A DNA stretch of 64,000 nucleotides from Dermacentor variabilis (Eukaryota > Arthropoda > Arachnida > Ixodida > Ixodidae): the NCBI RefSeq assembly GCF_050947875.1, contig NC_134574.1, forward strand, positions 157,956,699-158,020,698. Reading direction: 5' to 3'. The notes beneath the pieces are model-generated. The model saw nothing but the letters and a program-made list of their open reading frames with translations. It was not told where the DNA came from and searched no databases. Shown in pieces: positions 11,744-22,345 of the stretch (its first letter is position 1; every line of letters begins with the position of its first letter). Made by a program: the position numbers and the translations under genes.

Positions 11744-12006
11744 ATCCTCTTCCAAGCCGGCGATCATGGACCACGGCGACCGCCGACCGCAACCATCGGC
11801 AGTATCGCCGCTGTGCTCCATGTCTACAAAGGCACTTCGTCAACGCACGAACAAGGATCGCACAGGCATCCGCTACCGGTGGTGCTACAAGTGCATACAT
11901 CCTCGTCAATCCGCAGCTGTATATTACTACAGCTACAACTGTTAATATTCAATGTACATAGCTAGTAGCGACATCTATAATGAATCAGTGTTGTTAATTC
12001 TACTGA

Positions 12007-12012
12007 AATAAA
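12007..12012 (+). terminator. Poly(A) signal AATAAA
   Basis: AATAAA lies 264 bp after the stop codon of the DM4/DM12-like gene, giving a 3' UTR of roughly 290 bp. No competing signal lies between. Confidence 0.7.
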
Positions 12013-12021
12013 AAGTACTAT

Positions 12022-12303
12022 GTGGATTCGCAATGTTTTCTGCGTCTTGGACGAAAGCTAGCGGCTTGCGGTCTCACCAACGCTTGCGTACAAGGCTGTA
12101 AGCGGTGCAACGACAAAACGGTGACGCGAGTTGTTAACATTTTAAACAGCGATGCGAATGCTGCTCCAGACTGCCCTAAAAGGCAGATCACAGATGACAT
12201 TTTCGAAGATGTGCTCCAAAGCTGCGCCAAATGGTGTTTTCTGAATATTGTGCTGCTAATATCGAGGGCGGAGTTTTTTTTTTATGTTAGCAATGGTCAG
12301 TGA
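12022..12303 (+). CDS. Cysteine-rich ORF, possible orphan exon
   Basis: An open frame begins 10 bp after the poly(A) signal of the preceding gene, without a good initiator. It contains many cysteines in a knottin-like spacing (ACGLTNACVQGCKRC, then PDCP and SCAKWC). There is no signal peptide and no convincing splice site. It could be the mature-peptide exon of another gene, a decayed copy of one, or a chance ORF. I do not recognise the family. Confidence 0.2.
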   Translation: MDSQCFLRLGRKLAACGLTNACVQGCKRCNDKTVTRVVNILNSDANAAPDCPKRQITDDIFEDVLQSCAKWCFLNIVLLISRAEFFFYVSNGQ

Positions 12304-14484
12304 AGTACAGAGTCCGATCTTGCACATTATTTTCGGCGATTCGTGGCCCGTTGTACTGCAGCGCGTCACTGTTACATTGACAGATATCCAGAAACGCGAC
12401 TTTCTCTTTTTTTTCCCCACAAAATGATGGTTTCCAGCGTTCTTACATTCTTCATGCTCAGGATTGTTCGAAAGCCTATTTTCCTGCTCTAAATGCACTT
12501 TCGGCATGCCCGAAAAGCCTGCCGGTCTCGTTGCTAATCGACTACGAATTTCGCGGTAAAATATGTTGACAGAAAAAATGAAGGTGAAAGTCCGATTTTA
12601 TGAATTTTACGAACAAAGTACTTTTTTTTCTTATTTCGGCCATTGAGGTTCAGCAACAGTTCTTGAAAGTTACAGGCGCCGTCAAAATTCATGACTTCGT
12701 GGTGAGCAGGTGTCATTGTTGTCATCTGTGTGTTTTTGTGTGTGAGTTTGCATTGAAGAAGGGTATAATTCACTCACACAACTCAAATACATGTTCCTTT
12801 TATGTGCCCTTTTAATAGCACAGATTGGAGACTATGAACGTATACGTCTGGACACTTCGTAGCATAAGTGGTTGCGCGCATTATATCAAAACGAAATTTT
12901 TAAGGGGCACTATTCTCCCCGTTATGTATTTTTTGAGACTAACCCGGAAATGGGCGTATAGTTTTCGACGCTGGCCTAAGCGGAAGAAAGTGAATTTCTC
13001 TAGTTGGAATGGCGTCAGCATAGCGGCGCCACTATTTATTATATCAAATAAATGTCACTGAAGCGTATTGCGATTTACTCGGAAGACAATAGGTGCTGGA
13101 TCCACGAACAGGGCACAAATAGTGCCAATCAATGCCCAAGGCCGAATGCCACCTCTGAATGAAGAAACATGATGTGCAAATAATCCTGGCTTAGTCTGAA
13201 AAGTCTCACAATTTTCGATTCCTTTTCGAAAGTTGGGAATGTTCGCACGCACCCACATAGCAACGAATCGTATATTATCAGTTGAGGAGTGGTAATTCGT
13301 ACTAGCTCGACGGTCGAGAAGAAGTGTCCAGTCGAGGTCAGCTTGTGGATACGGCCGCAGTTTCAAAGTGACAACGCCAAATATGCCGTCGATAAAGAAA
13401 GACGCAATAACATGCCCGACCGTACTCCGTGGCCTCCACGTGGCCAGAATCACAGAAGGGAAGAAGAAGAAGAAATCACAGAATGGCGATTGGTGGTGAG
13501 TACGGCACCTTATTAACCGGCGTATCAAATATTTGCAGGCGATCCGATTTGCCCCTGCCTGTTGTCCTTGTCTCTGCACTTTTATTTTTAAAAGGAGTTA
13601 AAAAAATAAGTCGCCTTTCTACAGTAATCATAGCTCGTGTATCTACCGTGTGGATGGGATGTGAAAACCTGCGTATAGTGCTCCTTAATTTTCTTCAGGG
13701 GGTCAAAAGCGATGCGGAGTCATCCAGTACGACGTCCATCGGGGTCCACTATTTAACTGCAGTTCGTGAAACTTAATAAATCAATATCTTTAGCAAGTTT
13801 GAGCATTTCACAACGCTTCATACAGAGAACACTGCAGCCTCGGCTTTAATCTGCTGGTCGATCATTGCAACAACCTGTGACGTCATCCGCCTCTGTTTTT
13901 CGTCGCTGCCGTGACTATTCGCTAAAGCGTAGCGAGAAATGAGCGTTGTTGAAAGCTCTCGGCATTACTGGACTACGAAAGCCTCCTTTGAGAGTGCAGT
14001 ATCATCCAGCCTCTGCTGGTCGTTGCCACGACCTTTGACGTCACAGAAAGCTGCAACAATCCTCCTTTGGTTGTTTTTCGCGACCTGCATGCTATTGCAG
14101 AAATGTAATCTACTATAGCCTAACGTGACATAGTAGTATATCCTTTTCTATTTCCTTCTTATTGTTGACGTACTATATCCTTTTTCTGCTCCCCCCCCCC
14201 CACTTTTTTTTTGCCGTGCATTTTCTTTTTTTTTTTTTCAGACAGAAACAGCTCCAGGTTAGTAGACAACACCCCTGTGAGCACACGGCATCCATAATAC
14301 GTATACATATACATTGTTCCATGGATGTGCCGTCGTTAATTTTTTCTGTTCAATCGCATGCCCAGGATAGTCGGAGTGGAATCGGGTGTCAAGTAAGTCA
14401 ATCATCTACTTACAACGCGCTTTAGGCGCATGCAGGCTTTCAGAAGATACTAAAGAAATGTACTTGAAACAACCCAGTATCGCG

Positions 14485-14486
<2 letters not shown>
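12304..14486. other. No convincing gene
   Basis: Mixed sequence with homopolymer runs (C-run near 14191-14202, T-runs near 14204-14240). A 174-codon minus-strand ORF (13055-13579) has no recognisable domain and includes a low-complexity poly-Phe stretch, so it is treated as chance. Confidence 0.4.

Positions 14487-14543
<57 letters not shown>
14487..14543. repeat. (TA)n microsatellite
   Basis: An uninterrupted TA run of about 28 units. Confidence 0.95.
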
Positions 14544-14544
<1 letters not shown>

Positions 14545-15889
14545 CAGGATAAAAAGTCCTACCTAATTCCAAAAAGTTCTTGAGAAGTTCGTTACTAGGA
14601 GGATACTTACAAAATACAGTTTACTTCAAATTCAAAACGAAGAGCCAAGTATACTTCCGAAGGAGGTCTATTGACTTGCAGGAATTTGGGTCATTATAGA
14701 AGCCAAGAGACGATGAACACCGTCTGGCAGTCAAAGAGCGCCTTTAATGATTGCAGTGACCAGTATGGTACTATAGGAAAATTATTTCCCGTACTATAGA
14801 AGTTAACACTTATTCTTCGAAGTACTTGCAAGAGACCAAGATATTTCGAGAAGTGTTGAAGTTACGTTAAATCTTTTGCTTTAGCACTTGTTATTGTGGT
14901 ACAGCCTTTGCAAAAACTAACGAAGCCACGATGACGGCGAGTGCCTCGTATGCGTGACTGCGTCGATTGAGGCCGCGCTGTAATGAAGTAACGTTTTCTT
15001 AACAGAAACCTTAAGACTAGCGTCACTTTCGACATGTTTAGTCCTAAAGGTTGCGTTAAGTTCATTGGATGTCCCGAAACTGCCGCTATAACCGCAGTAT
15101 TTCTACAGACACGACTTCACTAATGCTCGTCTTCAAGTTTGCCATCGGAACGTGTGGCCTAAAGTGACGAACTACAAAAAAAAAAAAAAGTGAATTACTA
15201 AACTTTGGTAATTAGCCACCTATAGACATTGAGATTTGTCGCGCATTTCCGTCTCTCCTGGCAACCCACCTGACAAAAAAGAAGAGAGAAAGAATTGCGC
15301 AACAGGCCCGCGATTAAAAATAAATATGTGTAATCAATCCCAGAGGGTATCCAATAATGCGCTTAGCATGCTTGGGGAGGTTATTTGTGGCACCATGTTG
15401 CACTATGTGGCGTTCCCCTTATCAACGTTGCCTGGCCGTATGCGTTGGAGCCAACTGGTACGTCGAGTGCCACTCCATCAAGGACCAGTTCTAATACCAC
15501 GTGCAGCGTCTAATACCACGTGCAGAGCCTCAACGACAGAGCCTCAGAACGCTGTAGCTGCCGCGGGAAAAGCATGCAAAATGGCACCCCTATACCACCG
15601 TGTGGTGACACCGTCACCATTGCGTGGTCACTTTGACACTCCTAACGCTAAGTCATTAAGAAACTGGCAACGAGCTTTTCAGTCAGCCGTAGACATGACT
15701 GCAGTGGCTCCGTTTCTTTCGACCAAGGCTGTACCCCCCCGTCGCACCTGGTTGTGTTGATGTACCGACGTTTCACCGCGGTGAAATCTTTTCTCAAGTC
15801 CCGCAGGCAGAGGTGACTCTCCGGGACGACGAGCAGCAAGAACGGTGAGGTGAGCACAGCCGTCACGACAAGTACTAATTGTGTACGGC
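14544..15889. other. No convincing gene
   Basis: Several short ORFs, none with splice context or a known domain. TAATACCACGTGCAG occurs as a direct repeat near 15493 and 15511. Confidence 0.4.
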
Positions 15890-16632
15890 AGAGTCACTAA
15901 AGTTCGTTATAAGGAGGTGTTTGGATCGCACCGCTGGCGCGATCGGTTGTTGGGAACTCGGCGCTGACGCCCGTGGTTGTACCTGGGTCGCAAGCCCCAA
16001 GGGTAGCGTTGGCCTGGCGGCCTGGGGTACAACTGGAAGCATCCGAAGGTCCGGGCAAAGCATGAGTCGACTGGTAACAACAAAACAACTTGTTTATTTT
16101 AACATCGCAAAGAGTTGGCGGTCAGGTTTGACCGAAGTAGAGAGACGGGAGAGCACTTTACTCAACAGAAGAAATCGGAGCCCCCCTTTTTGGCGTCCGG
16201 GGGCAGCTGTTTTTATACTCTCGCAGTTGAGGGCAAGAAGCAACCCCTCAATAGACGAGCACGTGAATGTACAATGGGCTAATGGTGACGCACACTGTCG
16301 TAGCGCTGCCGGTCGGGCACAATGACTGTAATGAGAGGGTGATCCCTGCTTTCGCATCGCCTGGTTCGGGCACAATGACTGGAAGGAGAGGGTGCCCCTG
16401 CTGTCGCATCGCCTGGTTCAGGCACAATGACTGGAAGGAGAGGGTGATCCTTTGCGGTCGCATCGCCGCAGTCGCGCCTGGAAACACCTGGCGGGGAGCG
16501 TTGCGGCGACGACGATCGGGCCAAAATGTCTGCCGCCCCGCCGCAGTCGCGCCGGCAAAACCACGTGTCGCAGGCGAAACGCAACAGAGGCAATATACTT
16601 TGCGACCGTCCGGTTACCAATAGTGGCCATCT
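15890..16632 (-). mobile_element. Probable solo LTR (retrotransposon remnant)
   Basis: On the minus strand the order is promoter-like and then poly(A)-like, as in an LTR. A set of 53-bp tandem repeats (right side, 16315-16472) precedes TATAAAAACAG (about 16208-16218), and AATAAAC follows about 115 bp further on (16092-16098). GC-rich sequence like U5 extends to about 15900. No gag or pol lies next to it. The boundaries are approximate and the assignment is an inference from architecture. Confidence 0.4.
16315..16472. repeat. Three ~53-bp tandem repeats
   Basis: Units start at 16315, 16368 and 16420 with GGGCACAATGACTG and continue through GAGAGGGTG and TCGCATCGCC. They lie upstream of the TATA-like motif in the presumed U3, the usual place for LTR enhancer repeats. 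Confidence 0.85.
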
Positions 16633-17730
16633 CTAATGAAAAGCATGGACGCGCGCATAGTGAGATTTCCGAATCGAATCGAATACGAACAGTCGATAAA
16701 ACAAAGCGAAAAGTGAGGTTTCTGCTTTGTCCGTTTGTTTAAGAATGAGTCGTACATACATTATTTGATACATGCATGTAACGCTGTTCGCAATTGAATG
16801 TCCGAGCAACGGGATAGCCTGTAAATAAGAAACGACCGATTCCAGTTATTTTGGGCATCGCGACAATGGCAGTAATGAATCGAGGGAACAGTGTGTCGCC
16901 AGACGTGCGTGCAATGTTCGTTAAAAAATAAGCGAAGTCCTGTACTAGCACGAGCATTGTTTTAAAGGGACTTTAACGTCGCGATACTATAGACAAATAA
17001 TCAATCGAGACATAGGCGCCCATACAAACGAAACAAATTCTTATGTATATAGGTTACCTAGTGAGCCATTCTTATTAAACGACTGAAATGGAAGTTATCT
17101 GCATCGTGCGTTGACTAAGAAATTGGTGACTCAGCGCAGTAGCCGCAGCTCTCCTGCTTCAAGATCACTCCTTTACTCTCGTCACTCCTCACTTCACTTT
17201 TTGGCAGAATCACTCCTCAAAGTCCTCACTCTTTTAATTCGTTCTCTATCCTCGAGACTTCACTCACTTGTATTTGAAAGAAACGAATATATTCGACGAT
17301 GTTTGTGAATTCTCCAGTCGAATACTATAGCAGATACTATTCCATTCGCGTGCGAGATTTCAAAAATTAGCCCACCCCTAAATAGAAATACATACGTACC
17401 CCGACTACACGTCTGCTCAAGCTTGCATAGTCACTGCTCTGTGCCCGAGAAGAGCACTGCATACGGCGGCACTAAACCTCCAGTGTACCATATTTCATCC
17501 TTCTCCTACTAACACCCCCCCCCCCTTTCCCCACCGCCCTCCACTAAATAGTAAAAGTAGAAATATCATCCTGTTTGTGATACTGAAATCGAGCAGCTCA
17601 GTCGTGTACGAATAAATTTATTGGCAAGGAGGTGCCTATATCATATCGCTAAATGTTATATGCCAGTTGAATTTGAAACACCGAGCAGTGACACCGTTTC
17701 AAAACAAATCGGTAACACTTTTTTATCAGG

Positions 17731-17731
<1 letters not shown>
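16633..17731. other. No gene seen
   Basis: AT-rich sequence with chance ORFs. A C-run sits at about 17513-17525. No domain, RNA or clear transposon terminus is seen. Confidence 0.4.

Positions 17732-17813
<82 letters not shown>
17732..17813. repeat. (TA)n microsatellite
   Basis: About 40 TA units directly abutting a copy of the tRNA-headed SINE family, the same arrangement as at 21.4-22.3 kb. Confidence 0.95.
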
Positions 17814-17816
<3 letters not shown>

Positions 17817-18250
17817 ATATCATACCGAGTCGTATGAAGCCAACAAACACTGACACCGAGGACAACATAGAGGGAATTACTTGAGTTTAATAAATGACAT
17901 ACAGAAACGATAAATTAATGGAAATGAAACTGGATGAAAAAAACTTGCCGCAGGTGGGGAACGATACCACGTCTTCGCATTACGCGTGCGATGCTCTAAC
18001 CAATTGAGCTACCGCGGCGCCGTTTCCTCATCCACTTTCTTGGGTATTTATGTCTTTACTACTAGAACTAACCTTGGCAGTCTTAGCCAGCGCCACCACT
18101 CACAAGCCTTGGCGGCGGATGTGGAACATCCTTTCTGCCGCAGGCGTCACGAGTACGTGATCTTTTCGGGTGCAGGCAATTGGTCAATAAACCCCCACAT
18201 GTTACCTGGAGGCATCAATGTTGCTGGATTCGAGACCCTCGTTATGTAAT
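17814..18250 (-). mobile_element. tRNA-headed SINE family, diverged copy
   Basis: The same order of blocks as the two copies near 21.5 and 22.0 kb: GTCATATCATACC start, CCAACAAACACTGACACC, and a tRNA-like head in minus orientation (about 17946-18020, GGTAGCTCAATTGGTTAGAG with CGCACGCGTAATGCG). Then TTTCTTGGGTATTTATG, the GGCGGCGGATGTGGAAC block and GAGACCCTCGTTATGTAAT. It differs from the other copies by many substitutions and is therefore older. Confidence 0.75.
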
Positions 18251-18429
18251 GAACGAGAAGAAAGGTGGCTATATATATATGCTGAGCTCGATTGGCCACA
18301 TGCCTAACTACAGAAGTATATCTCACCCCGAGAACTCAAATTTTAGTCACGCAGTTTCATTTTTTTTTTACTGACTGTTTCGTTGTTACACTGCATACTG
18401 CTCATCAATGTAATTTCAAATATTTAATT

Positions 18430-18535
18430 TAATTGTGTGTTTTAATATCCCGAAAGACTACAGTGGGTGACATGGGACGCCGTAATGGAGGACTCGAGCT
18501 TAATTTGGACCATCTTGGGCTAAATCTTAATCATG
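18430..18535 (-). repeat. Degraded Ruka-like SINE fragment
   Basis: TTTTAATATCCCGAAAGACT, then ACGCCGTAATGGAGGACTCG and TTGGACCATCTTGGG, follows the body of the intact Ruka-like copy at 21.03 kb with many changes. The tRNA head is missing. Confidence 0.6.
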
Positions 18536-20068
18536 AACGTGTAATGTAGTTCTATTAAGAAATAAGCGAAATTTAAGGTCCTATTGAGAGTGTAAAGGTA
18601 TATCTGCGAATATTCGAAATTTGGAAAACGGATTGAATAGCGATGACTATTTGATTCGTATTCGACTTCAGAATTTACTATTCAGAATAACCGAATATTC
18701 GTTTCTCATTGAATGCAAGAAATAACAACACTTATGGAGTCACAAGGAAGAAAGACCAACGCAAGTGGAGTCTGTTACGAATGATTCTGCGGCTGGATAG
18801 CCGCGGCTGCTGCGAATAAAACGGGGCAGATAACTTCTGCTTAATGATTTCCTGTCATTCGATAAGAATAAGGCGGCTCATTGTTGTCTCGATTTAAGTA
18901 AACCAATTTATCATTTGGGCAGTCTCACCATTCTTCCATACCGATGAAAAGAAAAACAAAAGCTTGTGGTGCTTCAGTACTATATACTTACGTCCTTCAA
19001 TGGCACTGTACGCATGAATGTCATAGTGCGTAAATAAATGATACTTTATCATTTACAAGTATATCAGTTCACGGGATGTCCAGTGGTGATTGGTTCTACA
19101 GACATATATAGAATAATGTAAATAAGCTGTTTCTTTCTTTCTTTATTCCACGGGCTTCACACAAACTGTACATCTCACTTTTCTTGGAAATGAAGAACTA
19201 CTCGGTATTTGAATTGTATTCGAACGTCGTCTTTCTCGAATATTCACCTTCAATTTGACTCGGAAATTTCCCCATTCGAACACCCCTAATTAAGATCACT
19301 TGAAGTTAGTGCATTTCCATTGGTGCCTTTGAAAACCCCTTAACAACCGGCTGGCCAACATATAGATCTCAACAAGGACCCTTTAGCTGTGCGCCAGATG
19401 AACGCGAAGTGAGGCCGATTTCAAAACTTTATTACGCCAAGAAGTTGTAACGATGTCCAGTTAAAACCAATTGCACACCACGAGGTTTTAGCAGCAAAAT
19501 AGAGTCCAACTGTGACCTATTGAAGTTCATGTTCGGACAAATTTTTTTTGTAAGCATATTAATCAACTAGCTACGGATTACTTATTTATTCAAAGTATGT
19601 CACAGTTACCAGTTTAGAAGCATTGTCTGATGGAGGTATTTGCGTAGATGCAAATAGAAACATTTATAGCACGGGGGTACACAGAACTGAGAAAAAACAA
19701 AGAAAGAAACGCTGCACCCGCGCACATTAATCTAATAAACAGATATAGCATAGGAGTTAGGCGAGAATGACATAACAGTAATACGGAATTAGCTACAACT
19801 GAAGGCATGAAAACAAGTAACACAAGTAACACAGGGATTTGATAAGAATGCCACAAACAAAACTAGGGAACTAGAAGATGGAATAAACACGACTAAGTAA
19901 CGCGGAGATTGGGCAGTAACGCAATAACAGAACAAAAGAAGCAAGACGGATACTTCGGTTCGAAACTTATGATGGTCACGAATGGTTGCCGCTGCTCTTC
20001 ACGGTTCGCGGGAAGGTGCTGCCTGTTTCCGTTGCTCATTGGTCGACACTCGCTGCTGCGTTGCCTAG
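18536..20068. other. No gene seen
   Basis: AT-rich sequence with scattered CGAATATTCG-type motifs (18600-18720, 19200-19290). No supported gene. Confidence 0.4.
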
Positions 20069-21435
20069 GCCACCACGGGGAAGCATCTATCCCGAGGGCA
20101 GCCGGCGGATGGTCATCGTCATCGTGGCGGCCCTGGTCATCGCCATTGTGGCCGTCATGGGTGCCATCGTCTACATCCTTATGACCGGTGAGCACGGGTG
20201 ATTCACTCACTTGCGGTAATCAAAGCAGTTTTAAAGGCGAACTGCAACGAAATTTCGGACCGAGTGAAAGACGTAGTTTTTGGTGATGTAGATATACAAA
20301 GTTTTAAAGGTGAACTGCGACGAAATTTCGGACCAAGTGAAAGACGTAGTTCTTTGATGATGTAAATATACAAAGTTTTAAGGGTGAACTGCAACGAAAT
20401 TTCGGACTGTGTAATAGACACAGGTTTTGATGATTTATATATGCAGAGTTTTAAAGCTGAAGTGCAACGAAATTTCGGACCAGGTAAAAGACGTAGTTTT
20501 TTGATGATGTAGCTATACAAAGCTTATACAAAGCACAATATCCTGTTGAACGCGCGCGAACATATTGCAAAGTCACAAATCCGTGTGAACACATGCAAGG
20601 ACTAAGTTTAAAAGAACAGACTGGTGGGCTAGCTGGTGCTCCAGCGCTGCGTCTTCGTCCCCGTCTGTTGCCCTACGTGCTCTCTTGCGCTTAACCTCAA
20701 GCTACTAAGCTTAAGCAAATCCATGCAGTACCCAACATTCCCATGCTAACCTAACCACTATGCTTGCAGCTCCCAATGACACTGGCGCCAAAGTTTCCTC
20801 TAGCAGTTTTTGTAGGAAAGTCTATGATTGCATCATGACTTCCGATCACTCCGGTAGGCAGTTTTTGCCAGAGCGCGCTGTCGCATTGTAGTGAAGGCTA
20901 ACAAAGATTCCAAGTAAAACTGAATGACGAGTTTACCTGTTTATTGGGCTAACCCGTGCCCAGCGAAACACGTAACGCTTAGCACAATGACAGGAGGCGA
21001 GCGCACTCGTCGATCGTCAAAAATCTTTAAAAGAAAATTAAATTATGTGGTTTTGCGCGTCAAAACCCCCTCTGTGATTATGAGACACGCCGTAGTGGAG
21101 GACTCCGGGAATTTCGACCACCTGGAGGTTTTTAACGTGCACCTATGACTAAGTACACGGGTGTTTTCGCCTCCATCGAAATGCGGCCGCTGTGGCCGTG
21201 ATTCGATCCCGCGACCTCGTGCTCAGCAGCCCAACACCATAGCCACTGAGCAACCACGGCGGGTGATCGTCAAAAATCTGATGTGTACCAAGACAGTAGG
21301 CTTTTATACATGCATGACTCGTCAAAGTTCTATATATATATATATATATATACGCAGGAAAGAAACGACGAACTTTTTGGGAGACTTCTTTTACTTAACG
21401 TTTTCGGCTGGTGGACCAGCCTTCGTCAGAGTACA

Positions 21436-21499
<64 letters not shown>

Positions 21500-22294
21500 A
21501 TATCATAAGAAGCCAACAAACATTGACACCAAGGATAACATAGGGGAAATTACTTGTGCTTAATAAATGAAATAAAGAAACGAAGAATTCATGGAAATTA
21601 AAGTGAATGAAAAAACAACTTGCCGCAGGTGGGAACCGAACCCACAACCTTCGCATTTCGCGTGCGATGCTCTACCAATTGAGCTACCGCGGCGCTGTCT
21701 TCCCATCCACTTTCTTGGGTATTTATGTGTCCTAGTAGAGCCCTGGGAGTGTTAGCCAGCGCCACCACAAACAGACCTTGGCGGCGGACGTGGAACGTCC
21801 TTTTTGCCGCAGGCGTCACGAGAACGTGATCTTTTTGTGTGAAGGCAACTGGTCAATAAACCCACATATGCTACCTGAAGGCATCAATGTAGCCGGATTC
21901 GAGACCCTCGTTATGTAATAAACGAGAAGAAAGGGAGTTAACCGAGGGTCCCGATTTTATTAGTCATATCATAAGAAGCCAACAAACATTGACACCAAGG
22001 ATAACATAGGGGAAATTACTTGTGCTTAATAAATGAAATAAAGAAACGAAGAATTCATGGAAATTAAAGTGAATGAAAAAACAACTTGCCGCAGGTGGGA
22101 ACCGAACCCACAACCTTCGCATTTCGCGTGCGATGCTCTACCAATTGAGCTACCGCGGCGCTGTCTTCCCATCCACTTTCTTGGGTATTTATGTGTCCTA
22201 GTAGAGCCCTGGGAGTGTTAGCCAGCGCCACCACAAACAGACCTTGGCGGCGGACGTGGAACGTCCTTTTTGCCGCAGGCGTCACGAGAACGTG

Positions 22295-22345
<51 letters not shown>

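Noticed and set aside
11507..11821. Antisense ORF over the last DM4/DM12-like exon
   Set aside because: Mirror of the real coding exon; no independent support.
13055..13579. 174-codon minus-strand ORF, the longest in the window
   Set aside because: No domain, no splice or start context, contains a low-complexity poly-Phe run, and the opposite strand is also partly open. Treated as chance.
15879..16325. 148-codon plus-strand ORF
   Set aside because: Crosses the presumed LTR regulatory region and has no domain.
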